Source of the DNA: Edaphochlamys debaryana
Lineage: Eukaryota; Chlorophyta; Chlorophyceae; Chlamydomonadales
Reading direction: 5' to 3'
Length of the DNA stretch: 64,000 nt
Assembly (NCBI GenBank): GCA_016858145.1
Contig: JAEHOE010000155.1
Span: 214,233-278,232 of the forward strand
Both the position numbers and the translations under genes were made by a program. This document shows, piece by piece, positions 11,601 to 22,958 of the stretch (positions are counted from its first letter, which is position 1; each line of letters opens with the position of its first letter). The notes under the pieces are model-generated. The model was not told where the DNA came from. It ran no database searches and saw only the letters and a program-made list of their open reading frames with translations.

Positions 11601-13363
11601 GCCGCCGCTCCGCCGGGGCCCGCCGCCGCCCGCCGCCGCTGCCCCCGTGGACGAGGAGGGGACCACTCCCGGCAGGGAGGCCTGCAGGGGGGGCAGGGGG
11701 GGGGCTGGAGCGTCAGGGACGTGTTCGCAAGACACATCTTCAGTCTCTCTCTTCGTCGCGTCATCCACAGCTGTTGGGCAGCCGGGCCAAACCAATGCGG
11801 CCGGGGCGACGGGCGCCTTCGATCTGTGGGTTCCACCTAGAGCCGCTGCGCCCGGGTGTTGACAACCGGCATACCAACACGCCGCCAACCCGTGTGGGCC
11901 CGGCACCCCGCTACGAACGTTGCCCACCAGCCAGCCCTCACCCACACAACGAGTACACATAGCCCGCCCCCTGATGGCCAGGCTGTGCTCAGGAGGGAAG
12001 CTTTCCCGGGGCCTACCTGTGTGGGCCCGCTGCCGGAGGTCCGCTTCCGTGGCGCAGCCCGCCCCTCCACGCTCTCCCGCCCCCCCACGACCGAAGCGAC
12101 CGCGGACGCCGGCCCCGGCCCCACAGCGCCCTCACCGGCGTCACGAGACACATGCCGCAAGGCGGACCTTAGCACAAGCGTCTGCCCTTGGCCCTGGCCC
12201 TGGCCCTGGCCCGGTCCTGCCCCCGAGAGCCCGGTCCCGGAGTGCAGGGGCGGCCGGCCGGAGCCCTCGGGCCCAGACGGGCCCCGCAGGCCCGAGGGCG
12301 GGCCCAAAGTTGGGCCCGATGGGCTGGATCGGTCCCGCTGGGACACCAGGATGGGGGTGGTGGTGAGTGCGGCGCTGGGGGCGGGGGCGGGGGCGGGTCC
12401 TCCCATGCGGCGAGGCGTGGAGGCGGGCGGCGGCGCCACTGGCTGCAAGGACAGCGAGCCCGAGGAGGAGGCGGCCGAGGGCGGGCCCCTCATCGCACCC
12501 GCCTGATCCCGGCCCGGCGCCGACCCCATCGTCCCCTGTGCCCCACCGGAGGTGCTGCTCGTGCGGCCCCGTGACACACGCTCCGACTCGCCCCCGTTTC
12601 CCTCGTCCTCCCCGAGAGCGTCCGAGGCGGGCAGCTGCTTGCGACTGCCCCAAGCGGACGCGGCCCGAAACGTGAGCGGCGGCGAGGCCGCGGCGGCCGG
12701 GTCCGCGCCGCCCTTGCCGCTGACGCCCCGGCTGCGCGCGCCGGCTCCGGCCTCGGCGTCTGGCGCGGCGCCGGAGCTGCTGACTGTGGGGGTGCGGTTG
12801 CGGCTGAGTGCGGCCGAGGCGCCGCCGCCCGAGGCCGATGCGCTGCCGTCCATGCTCCGCTCCTCCCGCAGCTGGCTGGTGATCAGGGAGGCCACGGCGG
12901 CGGCGGCGGCGGCGGTGGCGGAGGCGGCGGCCGAGGGGCAGCGGATGTCGAGCAGCGACACGAGGAGCTCCTGGGGTGGGGTGGGGTGGGGTAGGGTGGG
13001 GATGGGTGGGGAGGTGGGGTGGGGGTTGGTTTGAGGTGGGGTGGGGTGAGGCGGGGGCGCCAAGCGGGCGGGTGCGGTAGGCAGAAGGTACGCTAGCGAG
13101 GCGGTTACAGATGGCCTTAGATGGAGGCTGCCCATGCTCTGCGCCCGTATGCGCCTTCCCACGCCTGCCGCCCTGCCCTGCCCTGGCCTTGCCAGCTGCC
13201 CCACCTGCGTCTCCTCATCAATTTCAATGTCCTCCTTGAACCGCGGCGCAGACGCCGGAGGCCCTGGCGACCGCGCGGCTGATGCCGAAGCGCCCGAGGC
13301 CGAGGGCCAAGGCGCGGGGGGGTGGGCCGCGCCCGCAGGCCCCGCAAACGGACCTGCCACCAT
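5647..13363 (-). CDS. Inositol-polyphosphate 5-phosphatase with C-terminal CAAX box (INPP5E/INPP5B-like)
   Basis: Eleven exons, 1489 aa, all phases consistent: 13205-13363, 12017-12970, 9962-11681, 9557-9689, 9263-9362, 8890-9030, 8309-8398, 7374-8003, 6516-6683, 6130-6274, 5647-5876. The first in-frame ATG after an upstream stop is taken as start. Residues 1 to about 950 are low complexity (Gly/Ala/Ser/Pro) with SPTSPKGS-like phospho-site patches. The catalytic IPPc domain spans about 960-1475: TFNMGG, MLGNKGG, GAHFAAHD, WMGDLNYRI, RTPAWTDRV and TSDHKPV, the metal- and phosphate-binding motifs of the family. A disordered insert of about 180 residues (exon 8) follows GAHFAAHD. The protein ends in CSIM, a prenylation box as in mammalian INPP5E and INPP5B, so membrane anchoring is expected. 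It should remove the 5-phosphate from phosphoinositides; INPP5E orthologues act in cilia. Intron 6 appears to use a GC donor. Which family member it represents is inferred. Confidence 0.88.
6483..6507. repeat. 25-base poly-C run in intron 9 of the 5-phosphatase gene
   Basis: An uninterrupted run of 25 C on the + strand (poly-G in the transcript), ending 8 bases inside the intron from the exon 9 donor. Such runs are prone to length error in sequencing and to slippage in vivo. Confidence 0.8.
6908..7440. repeat. Tandem duplications in intron 8 of the 5-phosphatase gene, including a relic of the exon 8 end
   Basis: Two layers. About 117 bases at 7035-7151 recur at 7213-7329 with few differences; both begin GATGGGTCGGGCTTCGG and end CCTGAACACACACCCT. 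In addition, 6953-6989 resembles 7366-7421, the true 3' end of exon 8 with its donor: both carry GACCCAGAGCTGAGCGTGC and GCACCGAGAC. The relic lacks about 19 bases of coding sequence but keeps a GT at the donor position. Confidence 0.75.
8400..8478. repeat. G-rich array ([20 protein letters not shown])
   Basis: Repeats of GGGGTTGGGG and GGGGGGAG within intron 6, just upstream (transcript sense) of exon 7. On the coding strand it is the polypyrimidine tract before the acceptor; on the + strand it could form G-quadruplexes. Confidence 0.7.
8804..8914. repeat. Direct repeat of the end of 5-phosphatase exon 6 within intron 6
   Basis: A 23-base string starting CTGTGATGTGCGGCG occurs at 8804-8826 and identically at 8892-8914. 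The second copy is the coding end of exon 6 (residues LAPHIT); the first lies 88 bases further into the intron. Confidence 0.85.
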
Positions 13364-14121
13364 ATCGCTCAGGTCCGTCACGGCCGTCGGGAGGGCAGGG
13401 AGGACCGCCTCCAAGGCTGAGGCTGTCCGGCCCTGACCTCAGGGCCGGACGAGGTGTGCTAGAGTACTGGCTGTGTATCCCAGATCGAGGCTTGGCTGAC
13501 CGTACAGAGCCCCGGTCGGCGGAGAGGAACGCTGCGGGGTGAAGAGCGGGGGCACGAAGGGGGCGAGGGCAGGCAAAGAGGCGCAGAGCACTGCTGAACG
13601 ATATAGCCGGCTGTCTGAGAGACTAGCTCGTTATGAAACCAGAGGCACCGGCCAAGAAGCGCGCACGCGCGCACGCGGCCCCGACGACCCGTCCGCGGCA
13701 TGCCGGTTCGGAGCAGCGACAGGTAGCTACCCGCATTTTGCTGGTGATTTTGCTATACCTAAAACTAGCTACGGGCTGCGCAGGGCCGGGGAGTTCTTTT
13801 TGCGCGAAGGCATGCGCTGTGGGTCGTGACCCCACCTGGCGCATTTGCTCCTCGCTCCGGTATGAATTATGCTATGGCACGCATAGCTCAAGGTGGGTGA
13901 TGTTGTTAGGCGGCAAGCCTTTGCGTCAACGCTGGTTATTAACGGTCTTTCTCGCCGGCAGCCAGGGCCTAGCAGAGAGCCAAGTATTCCAAGCTATATA
14001 GCACGATAAGCTTGCCAGGCTGCGTCGTGTCCGTCGAGTCCGAGTGTCGTCCGTATTCTGCATCGGTGCAAGCAGCGCGGGCACATAGCCCCTTCCGCGC
14101 GCCCTCAACTGTATTCCCTTC
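13364..14121. promoter_or_regulatory. Bidirectional intergenic promoter region
   Basis: 758 bases between the start codons of the leftward 5-phosphatase and the rightward glutamyl-tRNA synthetase. The head-to-head arrangement implies both promoters lie here. It is noticeably less GC-rich than the genes. I see no clear TATA box correctly placed for either gene and no credible ORF. Confidence 0.5.
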
Positions 14122-17100
14122 ATGCAGGGGCTCTCCTGCCGCGGTCTCTCGTACCTAGCACATACCCTCGCCCGCGCCTTTCCAGCCGCAAGGCTTCGAG
14201 GCGTGCAGCGCTGGGCCTCGACCTCGGCGAGCGCCCCACCCGCCACTATGGCGGCTACCCTCAGCTTCTGGGACCGCAACCCGCCGTATGCAGCTCTCGC
14301 TGTTGCGCGCCTGGGGGCCGTGCCGGTGAATGCTGTGCCGGACCCCAAGGCAACCAAGGAGACCGTGGCCACGCTCTCCGTTGCCGGGTAAGCCGGCTCA
14401 GAGGTTCCTAGCGACCTGGTTATCAGTGACCTCTTGTCCTGGCTCGCGTGCAAGCTCAAAGCCCGCCCTGGCGGCGGTGCCGATCGCGCTCTGGCGCTGC
14501 TTGCTCCTCCACTGCCTTCGAGGGCTCGCATGCGTGCTTCTCAGGTCGCACCATGTCCCCGGTATCAAGTCTTGCTCCTGAATCCTGCGCGTGCAGGGAG
14601 ACCTTCACCGGGCCCATGATCCTCAAGTACCTCGCCCGCGCCAGCGCCAAGCGTGACGAGCTCTACGGCACGGACGCTCTGGTCGCCTGCCAGGTGAGCC
14701 GCGCCTATCTGCCGCAGCCCTCGTTTCCTTGCTTTCCAGCACATGTCGCCCCGCAGCCGCCGCCGCCGTGCCCCGACATGTCCCACCCGAACTCGACCTC
14801 GCCTCCCACCGAAGCACGCCTACCACCTCCATTTGTTTTCCTCTCCGTCCCTGCAGGTGGACCAGTGGCTGGAGACGGCTGCCGGCATCGTGTCGGGCGC
14901 GAGCCTGGAGGGCCAGTGCGTGGCACTGAACGACTTCCTGACGCTGCGCACCTTCCTGGTGGGCTACTCGCTCACTATCGCCGACCTGGCCGTGTGGGGG
15001 CAGCTGCAGGGTGAGGGGAGGGAGGCGAGGAAGAGGGAGGGGAGGGAAGGAATCTTGGGATCGGGGGAAGTGAGGGACAGGCGCGAGCGGAGCTGGGTAG
15101 GGCGAGGCTCGTACGCACCAGTCGGGCGCGGAGTGATTTGTGAGTGCGGTGCGGGCGTCTGAGGCTTAGCTCTTTCTCGCCCTGACCCTCCTTCCTCCAC
15201 CCTTCCCTCCCAGCCTCCCCGCTGTGGAAGAAGATCCGCACGGGCGGCAAGGTGCCCCACCTGGCCCGCTGGTTCACCTTCTGCTCGGAGCTGCCGCCCA
15301 TCAAGTGAGCGCAGGGGGGGGGGGCTGACACGCAAAGGTGCGGGGGAGGTGGGGGAGGTACTGGGGCCCACCGGGACTCGGGCACGCAGGCTCGGAGCTG
15401 CCGCCCAGGGAGGGGGGGGGCCTTGTTGCTAGTCCTCAGACGGGCGCTTTTCATTCTGAACCCTCTCTTGTACCGTCCTTGTGCCTTCCCAGGGCCGCGG
15501 TCGACGAGCTGGACGCGCTCGGCTCCAAGAAGCCCGGGGCCCCTGCGGCCGCGGGCGGCGCCGGCGCCGGCAAGGGCGGCGACGCGGGCAAGAAAGGCGG
15601 CGAGGCGGGGGCGGCGGCCGGCGGCGGCGAGGCCAGCACGGGCTCGTTCGACATCGGTCTGCCGGGCGCCGAGGAGGTGAGCCGAGCTGCGGGGGCGGGC
15701 CGGACCGTGATTCAGTGTGGGGACGCCTAGGGTGGCGGTGTGTGTGTGAGTGTATTGGCACCCAAATCCCGGGCCTAATGTCCTCTCCTCCCTCACCCGC
15801 TGCCTTCCTCTCCCACCCCCAGGGCAAGGTGGTGACCCGCTTCCCCCCCGAGCCCTCGGGCTACCTGCACATCGGCCACGCCAAGGCCGCGCTGCTCAAC
15901 CAGTACTTCGCGGACATGTACAAGGTGTGTGTTTGGGGGATGGTATGCCTGGGGTTGCGTGGTCCTGTAGGGATGGGTCCAGGGACTGAGCTTGTTCCTT
16001 GTGGCCAGCTTTCCTGTCAGCCACATCGCGCACCTCTAGCTGACGCAACCACATGCTGAACACCCCTTCCCCCTTTTCTTCCCCCGCATCCCCCCTCACC
16101 ACAGGGCAAGCTCATTGTCCGCTTCGACGACACCAACCCGTCCAAGGAGAAGGACGAGTTCGTGGAGAACATCCTCAAGGACATCGCCGACCTGGGCCTG
16201 CGCTACGACCGCCTGACCTACACGTCGGACTACTTCCCTCAGCTGCTGGAGCTGGGCGACAAGATGATCCGGGCGGGCTTGATGTACGCCGATGACACGC
16301 CCGTGGAGCAGGTGGGGAGGTGTTGGAGGGGGGGGTGGCGGGAGGGGGGAAGCGTGTGTGGGCACGCCGATGATGGAAGGAAGGGCGTTTGTGGTGGGGG
16401 ATGCGGAGCTGGCTGGGGCAAGGACAAGACCACCCTGCTAGGTGTGGGGCCGGGGCTTGAGCTGGAGGGCGGGGCTCCTCCATCTCATCACATCTCATCT
16501 CACTTCCGCCCCTCCTCCCCCGCCCCCCCCCCCCAGATGCGCGAGCAGCGCGGCAAGGGCGAGGAGAGCGCCTGCCGCGGCCGCTCTGTGGAGGAGAACC
16601 TGCGCATCTGGGAGGAGATGAAGGCGGGGAGCGAGGTGGGGCTGACCAACGCCATGCGCTTCAAGATCGACATGAAGGTGAGGCATCCGGATCCAGATTA
16701 AGATCGAGGTTGTCGGACGAGAAGTGCAGTCTGAAGGTAGTGCGATCTTTGGGGGTTGAGAGGGTGTAGCACGGAATAGCCACATCATGCATCAGTCCAG
16801 CAGCCTGCAGCCCGTTCCGCCCCTTCCTGAACCCGCCGCTGACCACCCATGAGGCGGCGGTGTCTTTAGGGGCCACAGCAAACCGCGCGGCTTGGGTGAG
16901 CGCCGTGACCGGGTCGCTCCCAGCGAGGGCCCGCCAGGGACGGCAGCTCAAGTGTCGCACCAACAGTCCTACCCCCATTCCATTCTTCCACCCCGTCCTC
17001 CTCGTGACTTGCCTGCTTCGCTGTCTCTGCCTCTGGCTGCTCGGCTTCCCACCGTACCTGCCATGAGCCCCTGTCCCACCCTGCTGTCCCCAAGCACGCT

Positions 17101-20100
17101 CCCTCCAATGCCCTCCCTTCACCTCCTCCCCCCCCTCCCCCCAGTCGGTCAACGGCACCATGCGGGACCCCGTGGCCTTCCGCTGCAACCAGACCCACCA
17201 CTGGCGCACCGGGCACAAGTACAAGGTGGGGCGGCGGGGTCTCGGGCTGGGGTCGGGGGTGTGGCCGGTTGCCAGGGGCGTCCGAAGGGAGCTGGCAGCT
17301 AGCAGTGCTGCGGTGGAGGTGTGTGGCGGTGGGAGAGAGGAAGCGGATGTGGATGTGAATCGCTCGGTGCATCGGGAGTCACCGCCACAGCGCAGCACGG
17401 CACTGCATGGCACGTTATCGCACCGCACCACGCCTGACTAAAAGCAGAGGACGTGTAGCGGGTCCGCCCGCCCTGACGCATCCTCTCGTCCTGTACAGGC
17501 ACATTGACGGTCCGCTGGGTGAGCCCGGGGAGGCCCTTCCCTAAGGGGTCGCTGAGCTGAGGTTCAATCACGCGGTTCCGACATACTCTTTCTCCATCGC
17601 ACTCCATCCGCACTCTTTCTCCATCGCACTCCATCCGCACCACGCAACACACATTGCCCAAAGTTGAGACACGGCACCACCGGTCTGCGTCCGCACAGCC
17701 TGGCGCTGCGCCTCGTCTCGAACCCCCACAACCTCTCCCCTCAACACTCGCTCGACACCTCAAATCAACACCTCCTCATCCCTCCCACCCCTAGGTGTAC
17801 CCCACGTACGACTGCGCCTGCCCTTTCGTTGACGCCGTGGAGGGGGTGACGCACGCCTTGCGCACCAGCGAGTACAAGGACCGCGAGGAGCAGGTGGGAG
17901 GGGTGCGGCGCGGCGTGGGGGGAGGAGGGCCAGATATGTATGGCACGTCTTCAGGGCGCGCGTCTTCAACCTGAACACGAAGGGGACATGGGCATTGACA
18001 GCAACTGATCCGTGCCGTACCTGTGCCGTACCGCAGTACTACTGGATCCTGTCTGCCTACCAGAAGTTGTGGCCCGGCCTCCCCAACGTGCACATCTGGG
18101 ACTACTCGAGGTGAGGGGGGTGGGCTGTGTAGGGTACTTGGGTTATGTCGGAAGGGACAGGGGTATTTTGGCCGCAGGGTGGCCGGTAGAGGGCGGGGCG
18201 CATGTCCTCGGCGGCAGCAAAACTTCGCTGCGCAGCTGTGGCGGCGGCGGCGGTGGCTGTGAGGAAACACCTGGCTGATCACACTGATGAGACCAATCAC
18301 CTCCTACTCATTCTGAGCCACTTCCGCCGCGCCGGCCGCCGCACATCCGCCCGCGCTCCCTAGCCCCAACCCCAACCTCCACCCACTCCCGCTGTTTCTC
18401 TCCTCCATCCGCCCCCATTTCGACGGCCCCTCATCCCACCACCTACAATCCAGTAACCCACCAACCGCCCACAACCCCACCCCACACCCTCCCCCCCCAG
18501 GCTCAACTTCGTCAACACGGTTCTGTCGAAGCGCAAGCTGACGTGGTTCGTGGACACGGGCCGCGTGGAGTCGTGGAACGACCCGCGCATGCCCACCGTG
18601 CAGGTGCGTGCAGGCGCCGAGGGCGGGGGTCGCGTAGCTCTGGCCTCCCAGCTCTGCCCCTCAGGACTCGACTACCCCTCCCCCCCGCCCTGCCTGGACC
18701 CTGCGTGCCCGCTGCCCAAGCCCGCGCACTGATGAGCACTCAACCCCCCTCCTCCCTGACCCCCCCCCCCAGGGCATCCTGCGCCGCGGCATGCAGATTG
18801 AGGCGCTCAAGGAGTTCATCCTCAGCCAGGGCGCATCCAAGAACGTGACGTACCAGGTGGGCGGGGTTGTGTGTGTGTGTTGGAGGTGGCCGGATGGGAG
18901 CCAGGCCGTGGCGGGCCGGCGGCGAGCTGCTCGAGCGCCACACGTCTGACCGAGTTGGGCTCATGTAAAGACCCGGGGGTTTCCTTCCCACTGTTCCTTT
19001 GGTGCTCAGCTCGGTGTTCCTTAACTGTCGCCCTGCTCTCTCCCCCCTGTCAGGAGTGGGACAAGATCTGGACCATCAACAAGAAGCTCATCGACCCCGT
19101 CTGCCCCCGCCACACGGCCGTCGAGGAGGCCGGCAAGGTGGGCCTTGGCCTGTTGATTGTGGGGACGGGGGGCTGAGGCTTTGTGGGTCTGGGGCCTTCC
19201 TCGCAGCCCGATGTCACTAGCCCCCGCTATCACCGCCTCGTCCGGCCCCCTGGACCCCCGCACTCAAACCCCATCCCACCCTCTCTCCCCCCCTCCAGGT
19301 GCTGCTGACCCTGGAGGACGGCCCCGCTGAGCCCGAGGTGGTGACTATGCCCCGCCACAAGAAGCACGCGCCCGCAGGTGAGGGGGAGAGCCGGTGTGGA
19401 AAGCGGGTCACCGCTGGCCTGTCAGCCCCGGGGACTTCAAAGGCGACGCCCACACTCACCACCACCCCTTCCCCCTTGCCCCCCCCCCCCCAGGCCTCAA
19501 GGCCGTGACCCGCTCCCGGCAGCTGTGGCTGGACCAGGCGGACGCGGCCTCGCTGGCCGAGGGGGAGGAGGTGACGCTCATGGACTGGGGCAACGCAGTG
19601 GTCAAGGTGGGTGCTTCGAGGGGCGGTGGTGCGGGAGGGCGTGCGGGAAACAGGGGAGGCGGAGGCGGGTGAAGTGGTTGGCTAGGCTAGCTGGGCGGTT
19701 GCACCGCACTCTGGCTGGCCGTGGACCCTGGCCTCGTGTTCTGCAGCCCGGGTGCGTTGACACCCACACTGACCCGTACCCCCCCCCTCTCTCCACCCGC
19801 CCCCCTGTCTCTCCAGACCATCACCCGCGACGCTGCTGGCGCCGTGACGGCCCTGTCTGGGCACCTGAACCTGGCCGGCGACGTGAAGAAGACTCGGCTC
19901 AAGCTGACGTGGCTGGCGCACGCGCCCGCCTGCGAGCTGCTGCCGCTGTCCCTGGTGGACTTCGACTACCTGATCACCAAGAAGAAGGTGAGCCTTGACG
20001 GAGGGGTTTAACATGTACGGAGGCGCAAGGGTTGTTGCGGCTTTGTTGGTCCCAGGGGTATCAGATTTCTACAAGTGTTGGTCGGCGCTCTGAGCAGCTG

Positions 20101-20824
20101 TTGCGGGGGCGCGCGAGCGGGCGGGCGCCTAGCGGCGGCGGTGGCTGTGAGGAAACACCTGGCTGATCACACTGATGAGACCAATCACCTCCTACTCATT
20201 CTGAGCCACGCGCCGATAGCTCTAGCGTATCCGCCTGCGCCCAACCAACGCGCTCTCGACATGGTTGACCGCGTAAGACCGCCTGAGACCACGATCCCTT
20301 TGCATCAGTCGCCTTCCTTGACCCCCCCCCCTTCCCTCTTCCATCCCCACCCCTGTCAGGTGGAGGAGGATGACAACTTCCAGGACTTGGTCAACCCCAC
20401 CACCCGCTTCGAGAAGGCCGCGCTGGGAGACCCCAACATGCGCACGCTGCAGGTTGGTGTGGGGTGGGGGAGGCGGGGGGCAGAGCGGCAAAGCAGCCGA
20501 AGGCAGGGTGAGGGTGGCCAGGGTGGATGAGAGCGGTCAGGGGCGGCCTGGTCCGCGGTCAGCATCTCCTGCTGCAGCAGCCCTTCCGACAGCTTCTCCC
20601 GCCGCTGGTGGCTCCCCTTCACCGCATGCGGACACTCGCCCTCCTTCCTTCTAGACACGTGCTCACCCCTCCCCACCCCCGAGCAGAAGGGCGAGGTGCT
20701 GCAGCTGGAGCGCAAGGGCTACTTCGTGGTGGACGAGCCGTACCGGGGCCCGGGCAGGCCCATCGTGCTCTTCGCCATCCCGGACGGCCGCGCCAAGAGC
20801 CAGGTCATCAAGACGGCGGCCTAA
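14122..20824 (+). CDS. Glutamyl-tRNA synthetase, eukaryotic cytosolic type with GST-like N-terminal domain
   Basis: Nineteen exons, 786 aa, phases agree throughout: 14122-14387, 14597-14693, 14857-15010, 15214-15304, 15493-15676, 15823-15924, 16105-16311, 16537-16677, 17145-17225, 17795-17893, 18037-18110, 18501-18603, 18773-18856, 19054-19137, 19299-19377, 19494-19606, 19817-19987, 20360-20452, 20687-20824. It charges tRNA-Glu with glutamate. Residues about 43-215 form the GST-like interaction domain ([15 protein letters not shown]), followed by a Gly/Ala/Lys linker. The Rossmann core has [11 protein letters not shown] (HIGH about 280-283) and VLSKRKL (KMSKS equivalent, about 506-512), then the beta-barrel anticodon-binding region ([23 protein letters not shown]). 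A second in-frame ATG at 14248 gives the 744-aa form that matches cytosolic enzymes; the extra 42 residues look like an organelle presequence. TGTAA at 21207 and 21236 are candidate poly(A) signals. Confidence 0.93.
17585..17638. repeat. Two tandem 27-base units in synthetase intron 9
   Basis: Two consecutive copies of a unit beginning ACTCTTTCTCCATCGC within the 569-base ninth intron, the longest intron of the gene. Confidence 0.85.
18244..18321 (+). repeat. 78-base intronic repeat, copy A (identical to 20132-20209)
   Basis: Lies in the intron between exons 11 and 12 of the synthetase gene. Perfectly identical over 78 bases to copy B in the intron before exon 18, in the same orientation, while flanking intron sequence does not align beyond a short GC-rich edge. 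Contains ACTGATGAG and, 22 bases on, TTCTGAGCC, resembling box C and box D, with short complementary flanks (TGGC/GCCA). No coding potential. Confidence 0.85.
20132..20209 (+). repeat. 78-base intronic repeat, copy B (identical to 18244-18321)
   Basis: Second copy, in the intron between exons 17 and 18 of the same synthetase gene, 1888 bases downstream of copy A. Confidence 0.85.
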
Positions 20825-20849
20825 GGCGGCGGGATCGGGACGGGCCGGA

Positions 20850-21335
20850 CCGGACCGGACGATAGGGGATTGGACTCGGCGGATGAACCGGATCGCGGCT
20901 TGAGCGGGGCCTGGCTGGAACCAATGAACGCGTGTCACGTGTGGGAGGCCTGGCTGGAAAGGCAGGAGCTGCGGAGCGGGCGGCTGTGTTGGTGTGGGAA
21001 TGGCTGCACGGGAATCTTTTCTTTCATGTTTCATCTTCCAGTGCAGCTGCGCGGGCGGACTGCTGTACATGCTAATCTGGCTCTGTATATTTATCAAAAG
21101 TACCAGCAGTATGCGGAGCCCACGCAAGGGGGGGCGAGGAGTCGTGGACAGGCCTTCTGGCCCTGCCAGGGGCCGGCTAGCGAGGCTGGCCTGCGGGCTG
21201 GTAGCATGTAAGCTGGGCGCTGCTCCCGGCGGGCCTGTAACTATCAGTTTCTTCCTTCAGGAACCTGCATCCAACGTTAGCAGGGCTTCGGTCCGAACCA
21301 TACCGTACATTGCACGGAGAGAGGGGTTGGTATCG
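20850..21335 (+). repeat. Dispersed repeat R1 (related to 29991-30605)
   Basis: Starts 26 bases after the synthetase stop codon with CCGGACCGGACG. It shares blocks with R2 in the same order, such as GCGGCTTGAGCGGGGCCTGG, GAGCTGCGGAGCGGGCGGCT, TTTCATCTTCCAGTGCAGCT and CGGCGGGCCTGTAACTA. The synthetase 3' UTR is therefore largely this repeat. No ORF with recognisable function. Confidence 0.8.
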
Positions 21336-22958
21336 TACATGCCTGGTAGGTGGATCGAAGGCATCTGAGCGCGGGCAGGCAGCTGCGGGCATGCCATGGG
21401 TATCGCTGGCATGGGCCGGCAGCCCTGTCAGGAAGTCTGCTCAGCCTGCAGTCCCGAGTCACTCGCCCCCAAAGAGGCTATCATCTGGGCTCCCGCGTGG
21501 GGCAGCAGTCACAGAAGCCTGGGCCCCGAACAGCTTGAGGCTGGGGCAGTACGCAGGTGGATTGCGGGTTGCGGCGGGGAAGGATAGGGGGTGACACGTG
21601 AGTAGCTTGGCCGGGGCACCAGCCTCATACCGGTACCGGCATCTGCGGGCGGGCCAACCGTTTCCGTGGGGGCTCAGGCTGACCCGACTGACCTGTGCTG
21701 CGCTGCGCTTCCACGCTCGCAGACGCGCAGCTGGGCTGGGAGGGTGCGGAGGGCAGGCCAGGGTTTATTATAGACAACGGGGCGTAGTGCCGCGGTGTTT
21801 GGCGTCGCATGATGTTGGCCGACGCAGAATGCCTGTGCCTGTGAACGGGGTACCTGGTCGCCGAAAGTGGCTTCCAGGCTGAAAGTCCCCCCTAGAGTAA
21901 CCCCGGGCTGCTCCGCGCGTCGGTGCACCAAGGGGGGCTGGCGAGTCGGCTCCACCGAAGGAAAGCCCCCAGAAAGCCCCGCTTACCTCGGCAATTACCT
22001 GTGCGCCGGTGCTGGGCGTCCTCCGCTCCTAGCCCGCCATCGCCCGAGCCCGTTCGCGAGTAGCGCGCCCACGGAGGCCTAAGCGTCCCCACGTCCCACG
22101 GAGCCGAACCTGTGGGTAGTGAAGGTGTTGTCCCAGAGACGGAAGGGCAGAGCGTGAGCGGCCGAAGACTTGAAAGCATGCCAGCGAGGTGAACAGGCGG
22201 ACGGTGAAGGCCAGCGCGGCCAGTGTCTAGCAGGTAACCTAGGGCTCGGGCTATGGCGGTGTAGCCGGCGCGGCCACCTGCGCGGCAGGAAAGGGGCGGG
22301 GCAAAAACGGCCGTACCCGGACCATGTGAAGTGCGAGCGGAACCAGGGGGGCCGGTGCGGTGCGGTGCAATGCCGTGTACGGGGGCGGACCAGAGACAGG
22401 GGGCGTGCGTGCTGGGGTGCAACGGGACTAAGGCAGTCGGCGGGCCATGAAGCGTGGCTCCCCACCGTCCGCAGTGAACGGGGGCTCTCGGGGCGCACAA
22501 GGGTCACTGCGGAGCAGGCCAGGGGTGCCCGGCCTGACCCGCGCGCATGTCGTATCACAAATCCCGCGGTACCGAGGTAAGAGCAGCGCAGGTTATCAAG
22601 CGGCACAACCCCAAGGCCAGCTCCGCTACCGCCAGCGCTCCGGCGCAGTGACTGTTTGTTCCTGGTTACAGCCCGATGTGGCCTTGGCGCCCCAAAGGCC
22701 AGACACCTGTTTCGCTGAGCGCGCTGCAAGCCTACTACTTAATTGCAACGCATAGTTCATAGCTGCGGTGTCTTAAGCTCGGGCCTAACGCGTTCTCGGT
22801 CGCTTCCGTCAGGCGCGTCCCCTGTAGCCCGGCTACAGCATTTGGAAAGATTGACGTTAGCAGGCATGGCAATAGCTGTAACACCAGAAAGCAGAGCGCG
22901 TAGCTAGTGCGCCACTAACCATCGCACTGTTTACGGGGCTATGTGACATCAGCCTATC
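21336..22958. other. Intergenic/promoter region of receptor-like kinase copy 1
   Basis: About 1.6 kb without a credible gene. From about 21355 onward, scattered blocks match, in inverted orientation, the region upstream of kinase copy 2 (for example GAGCGCGGGCAGGC near 21370 and CTTGAGGCTGGGGCAG near 21534), and the last 110 bases before the ATG also align. It is thus the diverged outer part of the inverted duplication and should carry the copy 1 promoter. Confidence 0.6.

Noticed and set aside
9183..11960. Reading the whole 925-codon minus frame as one exon
   Set aside because: Strong acceptor at 11682 and donor at 9961 match the phases of neighbouring exons; sequence outside them is intron-like.
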